The translations under genes were made by a program, and so were the position numbers. From Streptococcus pseudopneumoniae ATCC BAA-960 = CCUG 49455 (GTDB taxonomy: Bacteria > Bacillota > Bacilli > Lactobacillales > Streptococcaceae), in contig NZ_MWSM01000018.1 of assembly GCF_002087075.1 (NCBI RefSeq), positions 1-64,000 of the forward strand: DNA of 64,000 nt, written 5' to 3'. The notes under the pieces were generated by a model that was not told the DNA's origin, did no database searches, and saw only the letters and a list, made by a program, of their open reading frames with translations. This document shows, piece by piece, positions 48,406-57,266 of this stretch (position 1 is the stretch's first letter; each line of letters begins with the position of its first letter).

Positions 48406-49224
48406 TTAGTTCTCCTTTAGCACATATTCTTCGATAGCCCAGGCGACAGCCTCTTCATCGTTGGTCATTGGCGTCACTACATTTGCGACTGCCTTGACTT
48501 CAGGAACAGCGTTTTGCATGGCAACACCGAGCCCTGCCCATTCAATCATAGAGAGGTCATTGGCCTCGTCACCACAGGCCATAACTTGGCTTTGGTCTAT
48601 TCCCAAATGACTGATTAGTTTTGCCAAACCTGTTGCTTTATGAACATTCTTTGGTGACCACTCTAGCAACATTTCACGTGATTTAAAGATTTCATATTGG
48701 TCAAACAATTCTGGAGAAATCTTTTGAATGGCTGCATCCAAGGGTTCTTGAGCAAAGGCAGTCACGCATTTATTATAGGTCATTTGACTAGATAAGTCTT
48801 CAAAGTCCACTGGAACAAAGGTCAATGCTGGATTGAATTTAGCATAAAGACTTTCTTGGTCCGATTGGATTTGATAAACTGTTCCTTCTGAGATGGCATC
48901 AAGAGGTAGTGATAATTTCTCTGTTTCTTCATACAAACGTGCCACATCATCATATGAAAAGACTGTTTTATCAAGGATTTCACCTGTATTTTTCTGAACC
49001 AAACCACCATTAAAAGTAATCGTATACTCATCTTCCTGACCGTCAGTCCCTAACTCATGGAGAAAGAAATCCATAGCTTTTAAGGGACGACCAGTTGTCA
49101 ATACGACCTTGATACCACGATCACGCGCAGCTTTCAAAGTTGCCTTGGTACGATCCGTCAGCCTTTTATCAGTAGTCAGCAAGGTCCCGTCCAAGTCCAA
49201 TGCAATCAATTTTATATCTGCCAT
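48406..49224 (-). CDS. Cof-type HAD-IIB phosphatase
   Basis: 272-residue haloacid-dehalogenase phosphatase. Motif I is ALDLDGTLLTTDKR (residues 7-20), motif II TTGRPL, and motifs III/IV lie in KATGLAKLISHLG and MACGDEANDLSMIEWAG. The type IIB cap lies between. Family members act on sugar phosphates, FMN or pyridoxal phosphate; the substrate here is not readable. It overlaps the next HAD gene by 1 nt. Confidence 0.92.
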   Translation of the reverse strand: MADIKLIALDLDGTLLTTDKRLTDRTKATLKAARDRGIKVVLTTGRPLKAMDFFLHELGTDGQEDEYTITFNGGLVQKNTGEILDKTVFSYDDVARLYEETEKLSLPLDAISEGTVYQIQSDQESLYAKFNPALTFVPVDFEDLSSQMTYNKCVTAFAQEPLDAAIQKISPELFDQYEIFKSREMLLEWSPKNVHKATGLAKLISHLGIDQSQVMACGDEANDLSMIEWAGLGVAMQNAVPEVKAVANVVTPMTNDEEAVAWAIEEYVLKEN

Positions 49225-50033
49225 TATAAGCCCTCCATATAAGCTATAACCGACTGGTCCTTATGGTGACCAATCACAGTCTCTGCTAATTCTAAAATTT
49301 CTGGTCGTGCATTTTCAGGAGCTACAGGATGTCCCACAACCTGCATCATATGCAAGTCATTTAGATTGTCTCCAAAAGCCATAACCTGATCCATTGTGAT
49401 ACCAAGTTTTTTAGCTAATTCAACAATAGCCACACCCTTATCGACATAGTCCAGAACAATATCAATGGATTCAAAGCCAGTTGTCATGGCCTTAACACCA
49501 GGAACATGTTCATTAACCCAAGCTTCCCCAGCTTCTAGCGTTTCTTCTGTGAAGTTGGTTGTAAATTTGAAAATGTCATCTGTAATATCTTCTAGACTCG
49601 CTACTTTTTGAATATTTTCATTATAGTGCTGACTCACTTTTAAATAGGTCTCATCAACCGTATCTAGCACATAAGAGCCTTTTTTCCCCGTCAAGAGCAA
49701 TTTATTAATATCTACATAAGGTGACGTTTTCAGCTTTTCAAAAGTTGATAGATAGAACTCACGAGACATGGTCGCTTCATACAAGTCCTGACCTTGATAT
49801 TCGACCAAACTGCCATTTTCCGCGATGAAAATAATGTCATCACGAACATCAGCAAATAATTTTTCTAAGGATAGAAATCCGCGCCCCGAAGCCACCGCAA
49901 AGTAAATCCCTTTTTCCTTGTAGGAAGCCAAAAGAGACTTGAGGCAATCCATATCAAAGCGTCCATTCCCATCTAGGAAGGTTCCGTCCATATCCGTTGC
50001 TACTAATTTAATCATAAATTCTTCATACTCCAA
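49224..50033 (-). CDS. Cof-type HAD-IIB phosphatase
   Basis: 269-residue paralogue of the next gene downstream. Motif I is ATDMDGTFLDGNGRFD, motif II ASGRGFLS, and motif IV lies in MAFGDNLNDLHMMQVVG. The start could be the ATG at 50033 or an internal ATG six codons later (MIKLVATDMDG at 50015), the usual protein start in this family. In pneumococcus this gene is followed upstream by smc; here the island separates them. Confidence 0.9.
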   Translation of the reverse strand: MEYEEFMIKLVATDMDGTFLDGNGRFDMDCLKSLLASYKEKGIYFAVASGRGFLSLEKLFADVRDDIIFIAENGSLVEYQGQDLYEATMSREFYLSTFEKLKTSPYVDINKLLLTGKKGSYVLDTVDETYLKVSQHYNENIQKVASLEDITDDIFKFTTNFTEETLEAGEAWVNEHVPGVKAMTTGFESIDIVLDYVDKGVAIVELAKKLGITMDQVMAFGDNLNDLHMMQVVGHPVAPENARPEILELAETVIGHHKDQSVIAYMEGL

Positions 50034-50060
50034 TTAATAAATCCACCTTCTATTATACCA

Positions 50061-50103
50061 TAGAAAAAGCAAATAGCGCCTAATCCATTTGAGATTAGAC
50101 GCT
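50061..50103 (-). terminator. Terminator between the island and the Cof operon
   Basis: AGCGTCTAATC-TCAAATG-GATTAGGCGCT (one mismatch), then ATTTGCTTTTTC on the minus strand. Confidence 0.65.
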
Positions 50104-50238
50104 TGATAAACTCCCGACTTTATCACTTAATTTTTATCCAATATTACTTAACCCTTTAGTATAACTGGATTTTTTCTAAATTCCCAAACTAACTTCCACC
50201 GCCAATAAAAGTTGAAATTAATCTGATAAAAATCGAAA

Positions 50239-50279
50239 AAACAAGTGGAATTCCAAGTCAGAGTAAGTTCCACTTGTTT
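50239..50279 (-). terminator. Hairpin with T-tail downstream of the IS66 relic
   Basis: Minus strand AAACAAGTGGAA ... TTCCACTTGTTTTTTC, a strong terminator-like stem next to the decayed transposase end. Confidence 0.6.
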
Positions 50280-50860
50280 ATCGTCCAATAACAAGGAAGA
50301 GATGCTCGTCTTTCAAAATTGTCTTAAAGGTTTCTTCAGAATTGAGCCTGTATTCAATAGCCTTCCCTAGTTCTGAACCCTGTAAAACTGACTGGATCCG
50401 GCACCAAACAAAGAAGTCTTCCATTCAGGGTTGGAGCTTTTCTTGACGTTTCTGTAGTCGTTCATCAATCGACAATGTATCCCATCAATAAGCTAAGCCT
50501 TTAGCACCTAACGATGATTTCCCCACTTGCTTGGGCGTCGCTTCAAAAAACTCCTTTCTCACATGTGCCCAACAACCAACAAGTGCAGCTTCTTCCAGTT
50601 GACGATAAGCGGACGAGCATCTCGCAGTTTACCAAGCTTAGCATCGCTTTGCTCCTAAACCTTGGACTGCTATCGCATAAGCAGAATAAGCTCCATGAGA
50701 TTCCTGCACTACTAAACCACTCCGTCGCTGATCATGATGGTAAAGCGTGATACCTTGTTGCTCATCTTTCCCTGACAAAAAAGTCTAATAATAGGTCTGC
50801 TGGCTATCACTTTTTAAGACCCAATAAGAGGTTTCTTTCGGATGAGGAAGAGGTTGTTAT
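50270..50860 (-). pseudogene. Degenerate IS66-family transposase
   Basis: On the minus strand, with several stops and frame changes, recognisable IS66 transposase blocks appear in order: SGKDEQQGITLYHHDQRRSG, then VQGLGAKRC, ALVGCWAHVRKEFFEATPKQ, IDERLQKRQEKLQP and GSELGKAIEYRLNSEETFKT. These match the catalytic core and C-terminus of IS66 TnpC. No intact frame longer than a short segment remains. It marks the left end of the island. Confidence 0.75.
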
Positions 50861-50908
50861 AGAAACTTTTCTTCTATAGTTACTTATCTTATAAAAAACA
50901 TGTTATAA

Positions 50909-51017
50909 CATAGTATATTGACATTGAAATAGTACACCGTTGTTTCTAAAACATTGTTAGAAATTGGTTTAACTTCCCCAATAAATTTGTTCAATTTTTA
51001 TTTCATTTCGCTATAAA
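50909..51017. repeat. Degenerate RUP element
   Basis: Contains TATATTGACATTGAAATAGT, TTTCTAAAACATTGTTAGAA, ATAAATTTGTTC and TATTTCATTTCGCTATAAA, in the same orientation as the RUP at 16719. Confidence 0.65.
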
Positions 51018-51084
51018 TCGTAATATACTTTGATTTTCTCAAATATTATGTTATCGCAACTTCTCAAAAGTAAAATATTATTAT

Positions 51085-52250
51085 TTAATCCCTATTAAAT
51101 ATATCTCTTGTATAAACTTTTTCTAATACATCAGACAATTCATCTGAAATTCTATTTGAAATAATAACATCCGATGTTTTTTAAATTCTTCCAGATTCGT
51201 TACAACTTTAGCATCAAAAATCTCTTTTGAAGACAAAAACGGTTCATAAATAATAATATTTACATTATATTTCGTTAATTGTTTAATCACATTTTCAGTT
51301 GACGAATCACGAATATTATCAGAATCTTTTTTAGCTAGCAAACGATAAATGCCTACATTGTATATATTATTTTTTGTTATTTGTGTTGCTATAAACTCTG
51401 ATCTTTTTTGGTTACTTAATACAATAGAATCTAACAAAACAGTTGGAAGGCCTTCACATTCACTTAACATATGTTTTGTATCTTTAGGTAAACAGTATCC
51501 TCCATAACCAAAACTAGGATTATTGTAAAATTCTCCGATTCTTTCTTCAGAACAAATTCCTTCAATGATATTTTTAGTATTTAACCCTTTCATAATGGAA
51601 AAACTATCAATTTCATTGAAGAACGCAATTCTCATTGCAAGGTATGAATTTGAAAATAACTTAATTGCTTCAGCTTCAGCTGAATTTGTCAGTAGAATCG
51701 GGGCAACTTCATTTAACGAGAACTCCGATAATAATCTTCCAAATCTTTGACAATATTCAGCTCTCCCTCCCAAAATAATTCTAGATGGAAATAAGTTATC
51801 TAATAATGCTTTTCCTTCACGCAAAAACTCTGGAGAAAAAATGATCCGATCTGTGTGAAATTTTGTATTCAAATAATTCGTAAATCCGATTGGCACTGTA
51901 GATTTTATAACTATATATGCAACAGGATTAATACTTAGGCAATCAGCTATAACTGATTCTATACCCTCAGTATCTAATACTCCTTTATTTTCATCAAAGT
52001 CTGTTGGTATTGCTATTATGATACAATCAACTTTTTCAAAGTACTTCTCATCATAAATACAAGCTTCGAATTTCAAATCTTTATTTAAAAAATATCTCTC
52101 CAACTCATAGTCGATAAATGGACAAATTTTATTATTAAGCTGTTCGACTTTCTGTAAATTAATGTCTAATCCAACCACGTCATGTTCCTGAGATAACAGG
52201 ACAGATAAAGTCAAACCGACGTACCCCATACCAACTGTAGTTATTTTCAT
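51085..52250 (-). pseudogene. UDP-glucose/nucleotide-sugar 6-dehydrogenase, frameshifted near the C-terminus
   Basis: NAD-dependent UDP-sugar dehydrogenase that would make a nucleotide uronic acid such as UDP-glucuronate. The NAD motif is VGMGYVGLTLSVLL, and substrate motifs FSPEFLREGKAL and FGYGGYCLPKDTKHM contain the catalytic cysteine. In frame the protein ends at 51123 after 375 residues with an aberrant tail (HRMLLFQIEFQMN). Adding one A to the A6 run at 51177-51182 restores the normal ending (TSDVIISNRISDELSDV, then LEKVYTRDIFNRD) with a stop at 51085-51087. The lost part is about 27 residues, so activity is uncertain. It is last in the island operon, 21 bp after the methyltransferase. 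Confidence 0.85.
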
Positions 52251-52271
52251 AATAGACCTTCTACTACTTTC

Positions 52272-53039
52272 TTATCTGTTTACATTCAGCGCACCCACTT
52301 GATTTAGTTTTTTTAAACCTAATTTATAAGTGGTTGGATTTAATTCATAGGTAATGAACTTTCTATTTTTCTTAAAAGCACACAAAGATGTAGTCGCTTG
52401 CCCCATAAACGGATCCAACACAACATCACCTTCCAGAGAATAAATATCAATAAGTTGATTGACAATTTGTTCTGGAAAAGCTGGTGGTCTTGTAGAATAA
52501 TCCCAAGGTATATTCCAAATGCAGTCAATAAATTTAGTGCCCTCAATGTTTCTATCCCACACTATAAATTCTGACTTTTTCTTAAAAATCAATATGTATT
52601 CATAGTTATTTAGAATCAAAGACTCATTATTCGAATAACTTGAAGGATATTTTTCAACTTGATTTTTGATATATGAAGTATTATTCAAATTCCATATTAT
52701 TGTCCCTTCAATATAGAAATTATGCTCCGCAAAGAATTTTTCAATTTCATGTTTGATATCGTAATACATATTTTGATTTTTTCTGCTAATTTCTACAGAA
52801 CTGCAAATATTGATGCAAATTGTTCCTGTTTCTTTTAATATTTTACTACATCTTTCCCAAACACTATTTAGACTCTGAATATAGCCTTTATATGTTTCTG
52901 TTAACCCAATCTGATCATCGTGTTGATAATCAACTAAATTAAAATATGGTGGAGAAGTGATTATTAAATCAACAGAATCATTTTCTACATCTTCCATAGC
53001 TCTGGAATCACCTAAATAAGCCTTATTCTCTGTTTTCAT
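52272..53039 (-). CDS. DNA methyltransferase of the N4-cytosine/N6-adenine (beta) class
   Basis: 255-residue SAM-dependent methyltransferase. The catalytic motif IV, TSPPYFNLVDYQHDDQ, comes first (about residues 29-44) and the SAM motif I, VVLDPFMGQATTSLCAFKK, near the C-terminus (about 212-230). This is the circularly permuted beta order; TSPPY is commoner in N4-cytosine enzymes. No restriction gene is adjacent. It overlaps the MFS gene by 17 nt and precedes the sugar dehydrogenase, so it is co-transcribed with a biosynthesis-like operon. Acting on DNA is the default reading. Confidence 0.85.
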   Translation of the reverse strand: MKTENKAYLGDSRAMEDVENDSVDLIITSPPYFNLVDYQHDDQIGLTETYKGYIQSLNSVWERCSKILKETGTICINICSSVEISRKNQNMYYDIKHEIEKFFAEHNFYIEGTIIWNLNNTSYIKNQVEKYPSSYSNNESLILNNYEYILIFKKKSEFIVWDRNIEGTKFIDCIWNIPWDYSTRPPAFPEQIVNQLIDIYSLEGDVVLDPFMGQATTSLCAFKKNRKFITYELNPTTYKLGLKKLNQVGALNVNR

Positions 53040-54249
53040 GTTTTTTACTCCTTTTAGTTTTTTCTATTAACATATACGAGATTAATATCATTACAATCAT
53101 AAAACAAGAAATCAATAAGATAGTTATTCTCATATTAAATATTTGAATTCCTACACCAATTATCGGATTTACCAACATTGTAACAAGACTAATTGAAAAG
53201 GATAGTCCTGATATAACTGTTGCTCTTGAATTGTCATCAACCCAAAGATGTAACATCTCCATGATAATAGGATCAAGAATATCTATGATAATGTACAACA
53301 GTAGAAAACTAAATATAAATGTGGCATTGAAAGGCAAAATTTGAAAAATAATGGAAATCATTAGTATCAATGATAGCAGCATAATTAATTTAGAAACTCT
53401 TATTTTTGATATTTTATAAGCTTGAGTTGCTACTATGCCACCAATGATACTATAAATCATAAACATAGCTCCATTAATAGATGTAGAAAATCCTATTTTA
53501 GAAAAATAATCTGGTAATAAAGCAAATACTACGTTAATTGCTGAGACAATAACCGTAGTAAAAGCGAACATGAAAAGAATTTTAGTAGATTTTAGCAACC
53601 TATGAAAAACTGAAAATAATTCTTTAAATTTCGGAACACCATTTTGATTAAGATCTTCTATAGAGTGTTTCTGATTATCTGGAATAGATATGATGATTAT
53701 CATTGAACCTATAAGTGTAAAAGATTGTATAAAATATGGTAAACATCTTGTAATGCTATATAAACCACCTCCTATAAATGTAGCAATCCCCAAAGTCAGA
53801 GCGCTGATTAATTGTAACTTTCCTCGTATTTTCCCATAACTCTCCTCCTTGCCTTCACTTCTTAGAGATTCAAAAAACAAGGCATCATCAGCTCCACTTA
53901 AAAAAGCATTTCCTACTCCTTCTAAAACAAATGCACCTAGTATAACATAGTAAACATAGTCCTTCATTAGCAAGATTGATGAAAGAGTTAATAATGGAGT
54001 AATTGATAACAGAACTAGTCCCAATAGAACGATTTTCTTCTTACTAAACCTATCTCCTAAAATTCCGGAGGGAATCTCTGAAACTAATTGTGAAAATAGA
54101 AAAATAGATTGAAAAAATGCAAATTGTACTAAAGATAATCCCAAAAACTGAACAATAAAGATAATATTTACTATTCTAGTAAATCGTAAATTTGTAAAAA
54201 TGATATATAGATAATATTTTAACTCTGATGAAATTTTATTGCTTCTCAT
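53023..54249 (-). CDS. MFS family exporter
   Basis: 408-residue major facilitator with about 12 membrane helices. The motif A-like loop after helix 2 is EIPSGILGDRFSKKKIVLLG. Further features are GVGNAFLSGADDALFFESL in the next loop and a DNQKHSIEDLNQNGVPKF cytoplasmic centre. The pattern resembles drug or peptide exporters of the group with the SGADDALFF signature. It overlaps both neighbours (14 nt with the unknown gene, 17 nt with the methyltransferase). It is the likely exporter of whatever the operon makes. Confidence 0.88.
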   Translation of the reverse strand: MRSNKISSELKYYLYIIFTNLRFTRIVNIIFIVQFLGLSLVQFAFFQSIFLFSQLVSEIPSGILGDRFSKKKIVLLGLVLLSITPLLTLSSILLMKDYVYYVILGAFVLEGVGNAFLSGADDALFFESLRSEGKEESYGKIRGKLQLISALTLGIATFIGGGLYSITRCLPYFIQSFTLIGSMIIIISIPDNQKHSIEDLNQNGVPKFKELFSVFHRLLKSTKILFMFAFTTVIVSAINVVFALLPDYFSKIGFSTSINGAMFMIYSIIGGIVATQAYKISKIRVSKLIMLLSLILMISIIFQILPFNATFIFSFLLLYIIIDILDPIIMEMLHLWVDDNSRATVISGLSFSISLVTMLVNPIIGVGIQIFNMRITILLISCFMIVMILISYMLIEKTKRSKKHENRE

Positions 54250-55170
54250 ACCACATTCCTTCTAATTCATCTTTTACTAACCAAAAATTATCAACATCAA
54301 AAGATTTAAAAATAGCTTCCAATTCTATTCTATTCATAAATTCATGAAACAATGGATCAGATTTTCTAGTTTTATTCAAAGATGCTGATTCAAAAATACC
54401 TATTTTCCCATTATTACTCCTATGCATGCGATTTCTACAACTAAGAGATGGCATATCTATATATATTTTGGGATATATTTTATTACTGATTCTCCAGGCT
54501 TTGCCAATTGCTTTACACTGACTTAACTCTTCACAAACTATAATTTCTTCAAAATTTTCTTCAAAATATTCTGAAATGAATTCTGGTAAATACGAAATGA
54601 TTGATCTACGAAAATGAAGTAATAGTTCTGGTCCAAATACAATATTCTTTGCACTAGGCACTAAATCATACAAACCTTTTAATTCATCATCACTAAAGTT
54701 ATGTTTTTTTAATATCTTATCAATCATTTTATAAGATAAATCTCTTCGAATTATTTTTATTTCAATGCCTACACGTTTTCCTAGCTGTTCAAAAAATATT
54801 TCTAAGCGTTTAACAAATTGTTGCCATCTTTCTTTTTCACAATCATCTTTACATGATTCAATAGGTGTATCCACATATATTGCACAATTTAAATTTTTCA
54901 TGATGGCCTCATTAATAGGCATCAGTATATCAAAGTAAAAATTGATAGCCAGATTATCAATTTTTGCATCACAGCGATCAATACAAGCCCCCCCCCAACA
55001 ACAAGACTGTTATTTGGAGAAAAATTACTTGTTTCATCAAAAACTATTAAATTATCCCTAAAACTAGCATCATAATTTAAGTCATTTAATGAAATTATCT
55101 GATTTAAATCTTTTTTATACATTTTTTTCACTAGTAAATTGGAAAAATCAATATCTTCAATCACAGGCAT
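54236..55170 (-). pseudogene. Unknown ~311-residue protein split by a poly-G tract (candidate phase-variable gene)
   Basis: Two abutting frames read as one gene. The first starts at the ATG at 55170 (MPVIEDIDFSNLLVKKMYKK, ribosome site AAAGGAAG) and, after GGG GGG GGG, drifts into an 82-residue dead end. With one more G in the run of nine (54988-54996), the frame continues GGGACIDRCDAKIDNLAINF and enters the second frame (MPINEAIMKNLNCAIYVDTP) to the stop at 54236. The joined protein would be about 311 residues. It has Cys motifs CIDRC and SCKDDC, no membrane segment and no family I recognise. SLVVGGGACID could be a nucleotide-binding turn. It lies between the glycosyltransferase (3-bp gap) and the MFS exporter (14-nt overlap). 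Confidence 0.75.
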
Positions 55171-55173
55171 GTA

Positions 55174-56295
55174 TTATCTTCCTTTCAATAGTCCTTTTTC
55201 AAGCATAATTCTAATAATTGAACGAATACCGCTCTCTTCCTTATATTGAATTTCATTTTTTGATTCATACACCGAACCTTCATTAATATATGATATTATA
55301 TTGTCGAAGATTTCTTCTTTATATCTTGTACTAATATTAGAAAATGCTTCTCTTACTTTAGTCACACCTTCACTTTCTTCAAGTAACTCATCTGTTGAAA
55401 ATAAATATCCATACTTAGATAAGGTATTACAATTCCCAGAGATTTGATTATATTTTTCAAGCAATAATGCCTGAGAATAATTTGAAGGCAAAAAATAATG
55501 TGGTTTTAAGCCTAATTCTAAACTCTCTAAATAAAATGTCAAACCAGGTGTTGTAAATATCCTACTTGCTTCACATGACGCTGATAGAAACTCTTTATGG
55601 GACATTACTTTAAATGTAACATTGTAGTCAAAACGGTTGTTTGATTCAATCCATTTTTTCTGCGTCATGTTACAAGCACAATCAATCTCATATTTATCAA
55701 TATTAGGTATTTTTGAAAAAAGTTTTAGATAAAATAACATGTACTTTTTGAAAAATACATCATTTTCATATGGAGTAACTATACCAGCGAAATTTAATAG
55801 AATTTTATTGTTTTTGAAATCTTTTGTTTTTGTTATTCCTTCCGTATTAATAATAGGATTTATTGTTTGGATATTCTTATACTGCGATAAATTATTGGGA
55901 TCAATAAAAGCATTTTGAACAAAATAAATATCATATTCGTTAATCCCATCTAGGGGTTTTTCCCACATCCAACTTAGACTATCAACAAATACACTTTTTA
56001 CATTTAAATTTGTATCTCGTTGAATTTTAGGAATATTCAGATTCATAACATTAATTAAGAGTTCATAATTCTTAATATCTACTATTTTCAAAAAGCTTTC
56101 AGACCTAATTTCATCAGTATCACACTCGATGTATTCTAATCTATTACCAAAGTTGGTCTTAAAAAAATTTATAGATTCTCCATTTCCGCAAAATGTAATC
56201 TCTTTATATCCCATCTTCAATAGCTCTTTGATAATAGAATATAATTTGGAAGACGGACCAAAACCAAAATTTGTAGTTACTGTCAAAATTCTCAT
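55174..56295 (-). CDS. Probable GT-B fold glycosyltransferase
   Basis: 373-residue protein. The start is the ATG at 56295 (MRILTVTTNF) with AGGTGG 5 nt upstream; it overlaps the previous stop as ATGA. The N-terminus VTTNFGFGPSSKLYSIIKELL resembles the glycine-rich acceptor loop of MurG/UGT-like transferases. The C-terminal part (IFTTPGLTFYLESLELGLKPHYFLP, here read as TTPGLTFYLESLELGLKP then SNYSQALLLEKYNQI) matches the nucleotide-sugar site of the same fold, with the Gln of the donor motif. No signal peptide. Sugar and acceptor are unknown; a uronic acid from the neighbouring dehydrogenase is a reasonable guess. Confidence 0.65.
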   Translation of the reverse strand: MRILTVTTNFGFGPSSKLYSIIKELLKMGYKEITFCGNGESINFFKTNFGNRLEYIECDTDEIRSESFLKIVDIKNYELLINVMNLNIPKIQRDTNLNVKSVFVDSLSWMWEKPLDGINEYDIYFVQNAFIDPNNLSQYKNIQTINPIINTEGITKTKDFKNNKILLNFAGIVTPYENDVFFKKYMLFYLKLFSKIPNIDKYEIDCACNMTQKKWIESNNRFDYNVTFKVMSHKEFLSASCEASRIFTTPGLTFYLESLELGLKPHYFLPSNYSQALLLEKYNQISGNCNTLSKYGYLFSTDELLEESEGVTKVREAFSNISTRYKEEIFDNIISYINEGSVYESKNEIQYKEESGIRSIIRIMLEKGLLKGR

Positions 56296-56771
56296 AACAA
56301 CCACCTAATAAATATATGCTTTTCTATGTACTTTAATATTTTTAACCATTCAAGTTTATCTGGAAACTCATCTTCAGAATCATAATAAATAACATGAACC
56401 TGAGTACCTGTTGTGTGTAAACCTTCATACAATGGTGTTTTTGAACCGATTCTTTTGTTAATTCCTAAGACAATAGGAATAGAGTGCGCTGAAGCCCAAC
56501 CAAGTTCCACAGCACATCCATAACTATTATTTGGAAAAGTAATATATACATTACTTTGTTTCGGTATCGAATAATCTCTAAGGGTACATTCTAAAGAATC
56601 TGCAATCTTTTTGCCAAATTCTTCTTCCTCTAGAACACAAAACACATTATGACCATACGATCTCAAATCAGAAATAATCCCCTTAATTCTGGACTTTGTC
56701 GCAGTTTCTAACGGACTTTTCAAGTTCGGATTAATTATTCCTGTGATTGGTGTACCTAAAAAAATATCCAT
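56292..56771 (-). CDS. Nucleoside 2-deoxyribosyltransferase-like protein
   Basis: 159-residue cytoplasmic protein. MDIFLGTPITGI at the start, SNVYITFPNNSYGCAVELGW and ELGWASAHSIPIVLGINKR fit the Nuc_deoxyrib_tr fold, in which an E-x-G-Y/W-A motif carries the catalytic glutamate. Relatives exchange bases on deoxynucleosides or hydrolyse the N-glycosidic bond of nucleotides such as CMP in nucleoside-antibiotic pathways. AAAGGA precedes the start by 9 nt. It is the first gene of the overlapping block that runs to the sugar dehydrogenase, so it may supply a base or sugar phosphate to the pathway. Confidence 0.65.
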   Translation of the reverse strand: MDIFLGTPITGIINPNLKSPLETATKSRIKGIISDLRSYGHNVFCVLEEEEFGKKIADSLECTLRDYSIPKQSNVYITFPNNSYGCAVELGWASAHSIPIVLGINKRIGSKTPLYEGLHTTGTQVHVIYYDSEDEFPDKLEWLKILKYIEKHIFIRWLL

Positions 56772-56804
56772 TGTTATTCATTCCTTTCTTTCGTTTCATT
56801 CAAT

Positions 56805-56833
56805 GCACAACACTGAGTTAAAAAGTATTGTGC
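56805..56833 (-). promoter_or_regulatory. Hairpin upstream of the deoxyribosyltransferase-like gene
   Basis: GCACAATAC-(11 bases)-GTGTTGTGC on the minus strand, 34 nt before the start codon, with no T-tail. It could protect or separate the downstream message from that of the caspase-like gene. Confidence 0.4.
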
Positions 56834-56984
56834 TCTTTGTTTAAAACTATAATATAAAACGTGAAAACATATCACTATTACAAATCGCGACGAGGCGATT
56901 AAGTGAGTGCTTCAGCCAATACATTTGAAAAAATCCATCATTATAACTGTAGTTCATCCTATTAGGTACAACCAACTGTGACCA

Positions 56985-57080
56985 TAATACTAAAAAAATC
57001 AAAGAGAAAACTAGGAAGCTTGTCTTGTACATCTCAAAATACTGATTTTATAATGAAGATAAGACTAGAATGCTAATTAA
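56985..57080. repeat. Degenerate BOX element
   Basis: On the minus strand GTCTTATCTTCATTATAAAA, CAGTATTTTGAG, AGCTTCCTAGTTTTCTCTTT and TTTTTAGTATTA match the boxB/boxC half of BOX with many substitutions. A 61-codon frame over it (57032-56847) is judged non-coding. Confidence 0.55.
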
Positions 57081-57266
57081 TAGATTTACAGATAAATATC
57101 TGATATCTTGTATTGCTTTACGATTTCTTAAGATTATAATTAGTAAATTTATTATTAGATAAGCGACTTGTTTATAAAAAGAAATAGGCCTTTCTCAAAT
57201 TTGGTGAAGGAATACTCCTCGTGTTTCAATTACTCAAAATTAGAGTAAATAATAAATATATTACAT
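57033..57266. other. AT-rich spacer downstream of the caspase-like gene
   Basis: Apart from the BOX relic, the 495 bp between the caspase-like gene and the deoxyribosyltransferase-like gene hold only AT-rich sequence. No clear terminator or promoter was found. Confidence 0.4.

Noticed and set aside
50514..50750. 78-codon plus-strand frame in the island's left flank
   Set aside because: It is antisense to recognisable IS66 transposase fragments on the minus strand.
54236..54922. 228-residue frame starting MPINEAIMKN as an independent gene
   Set aside because: It has no ribosome site, and it joins the upstream frame in register if one G is added to the poly-G run, so it is the second half of one gene.
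56847..57032. 61-codon minus-strand frame with a hydrophobic start, at first a candidate peptide precursor
   Set aside because: Its first half is a degenerate BOX element (CTTCCTAGTTTTCTCTTTG), with no convincing ribosome site and no recognisable core peptide.
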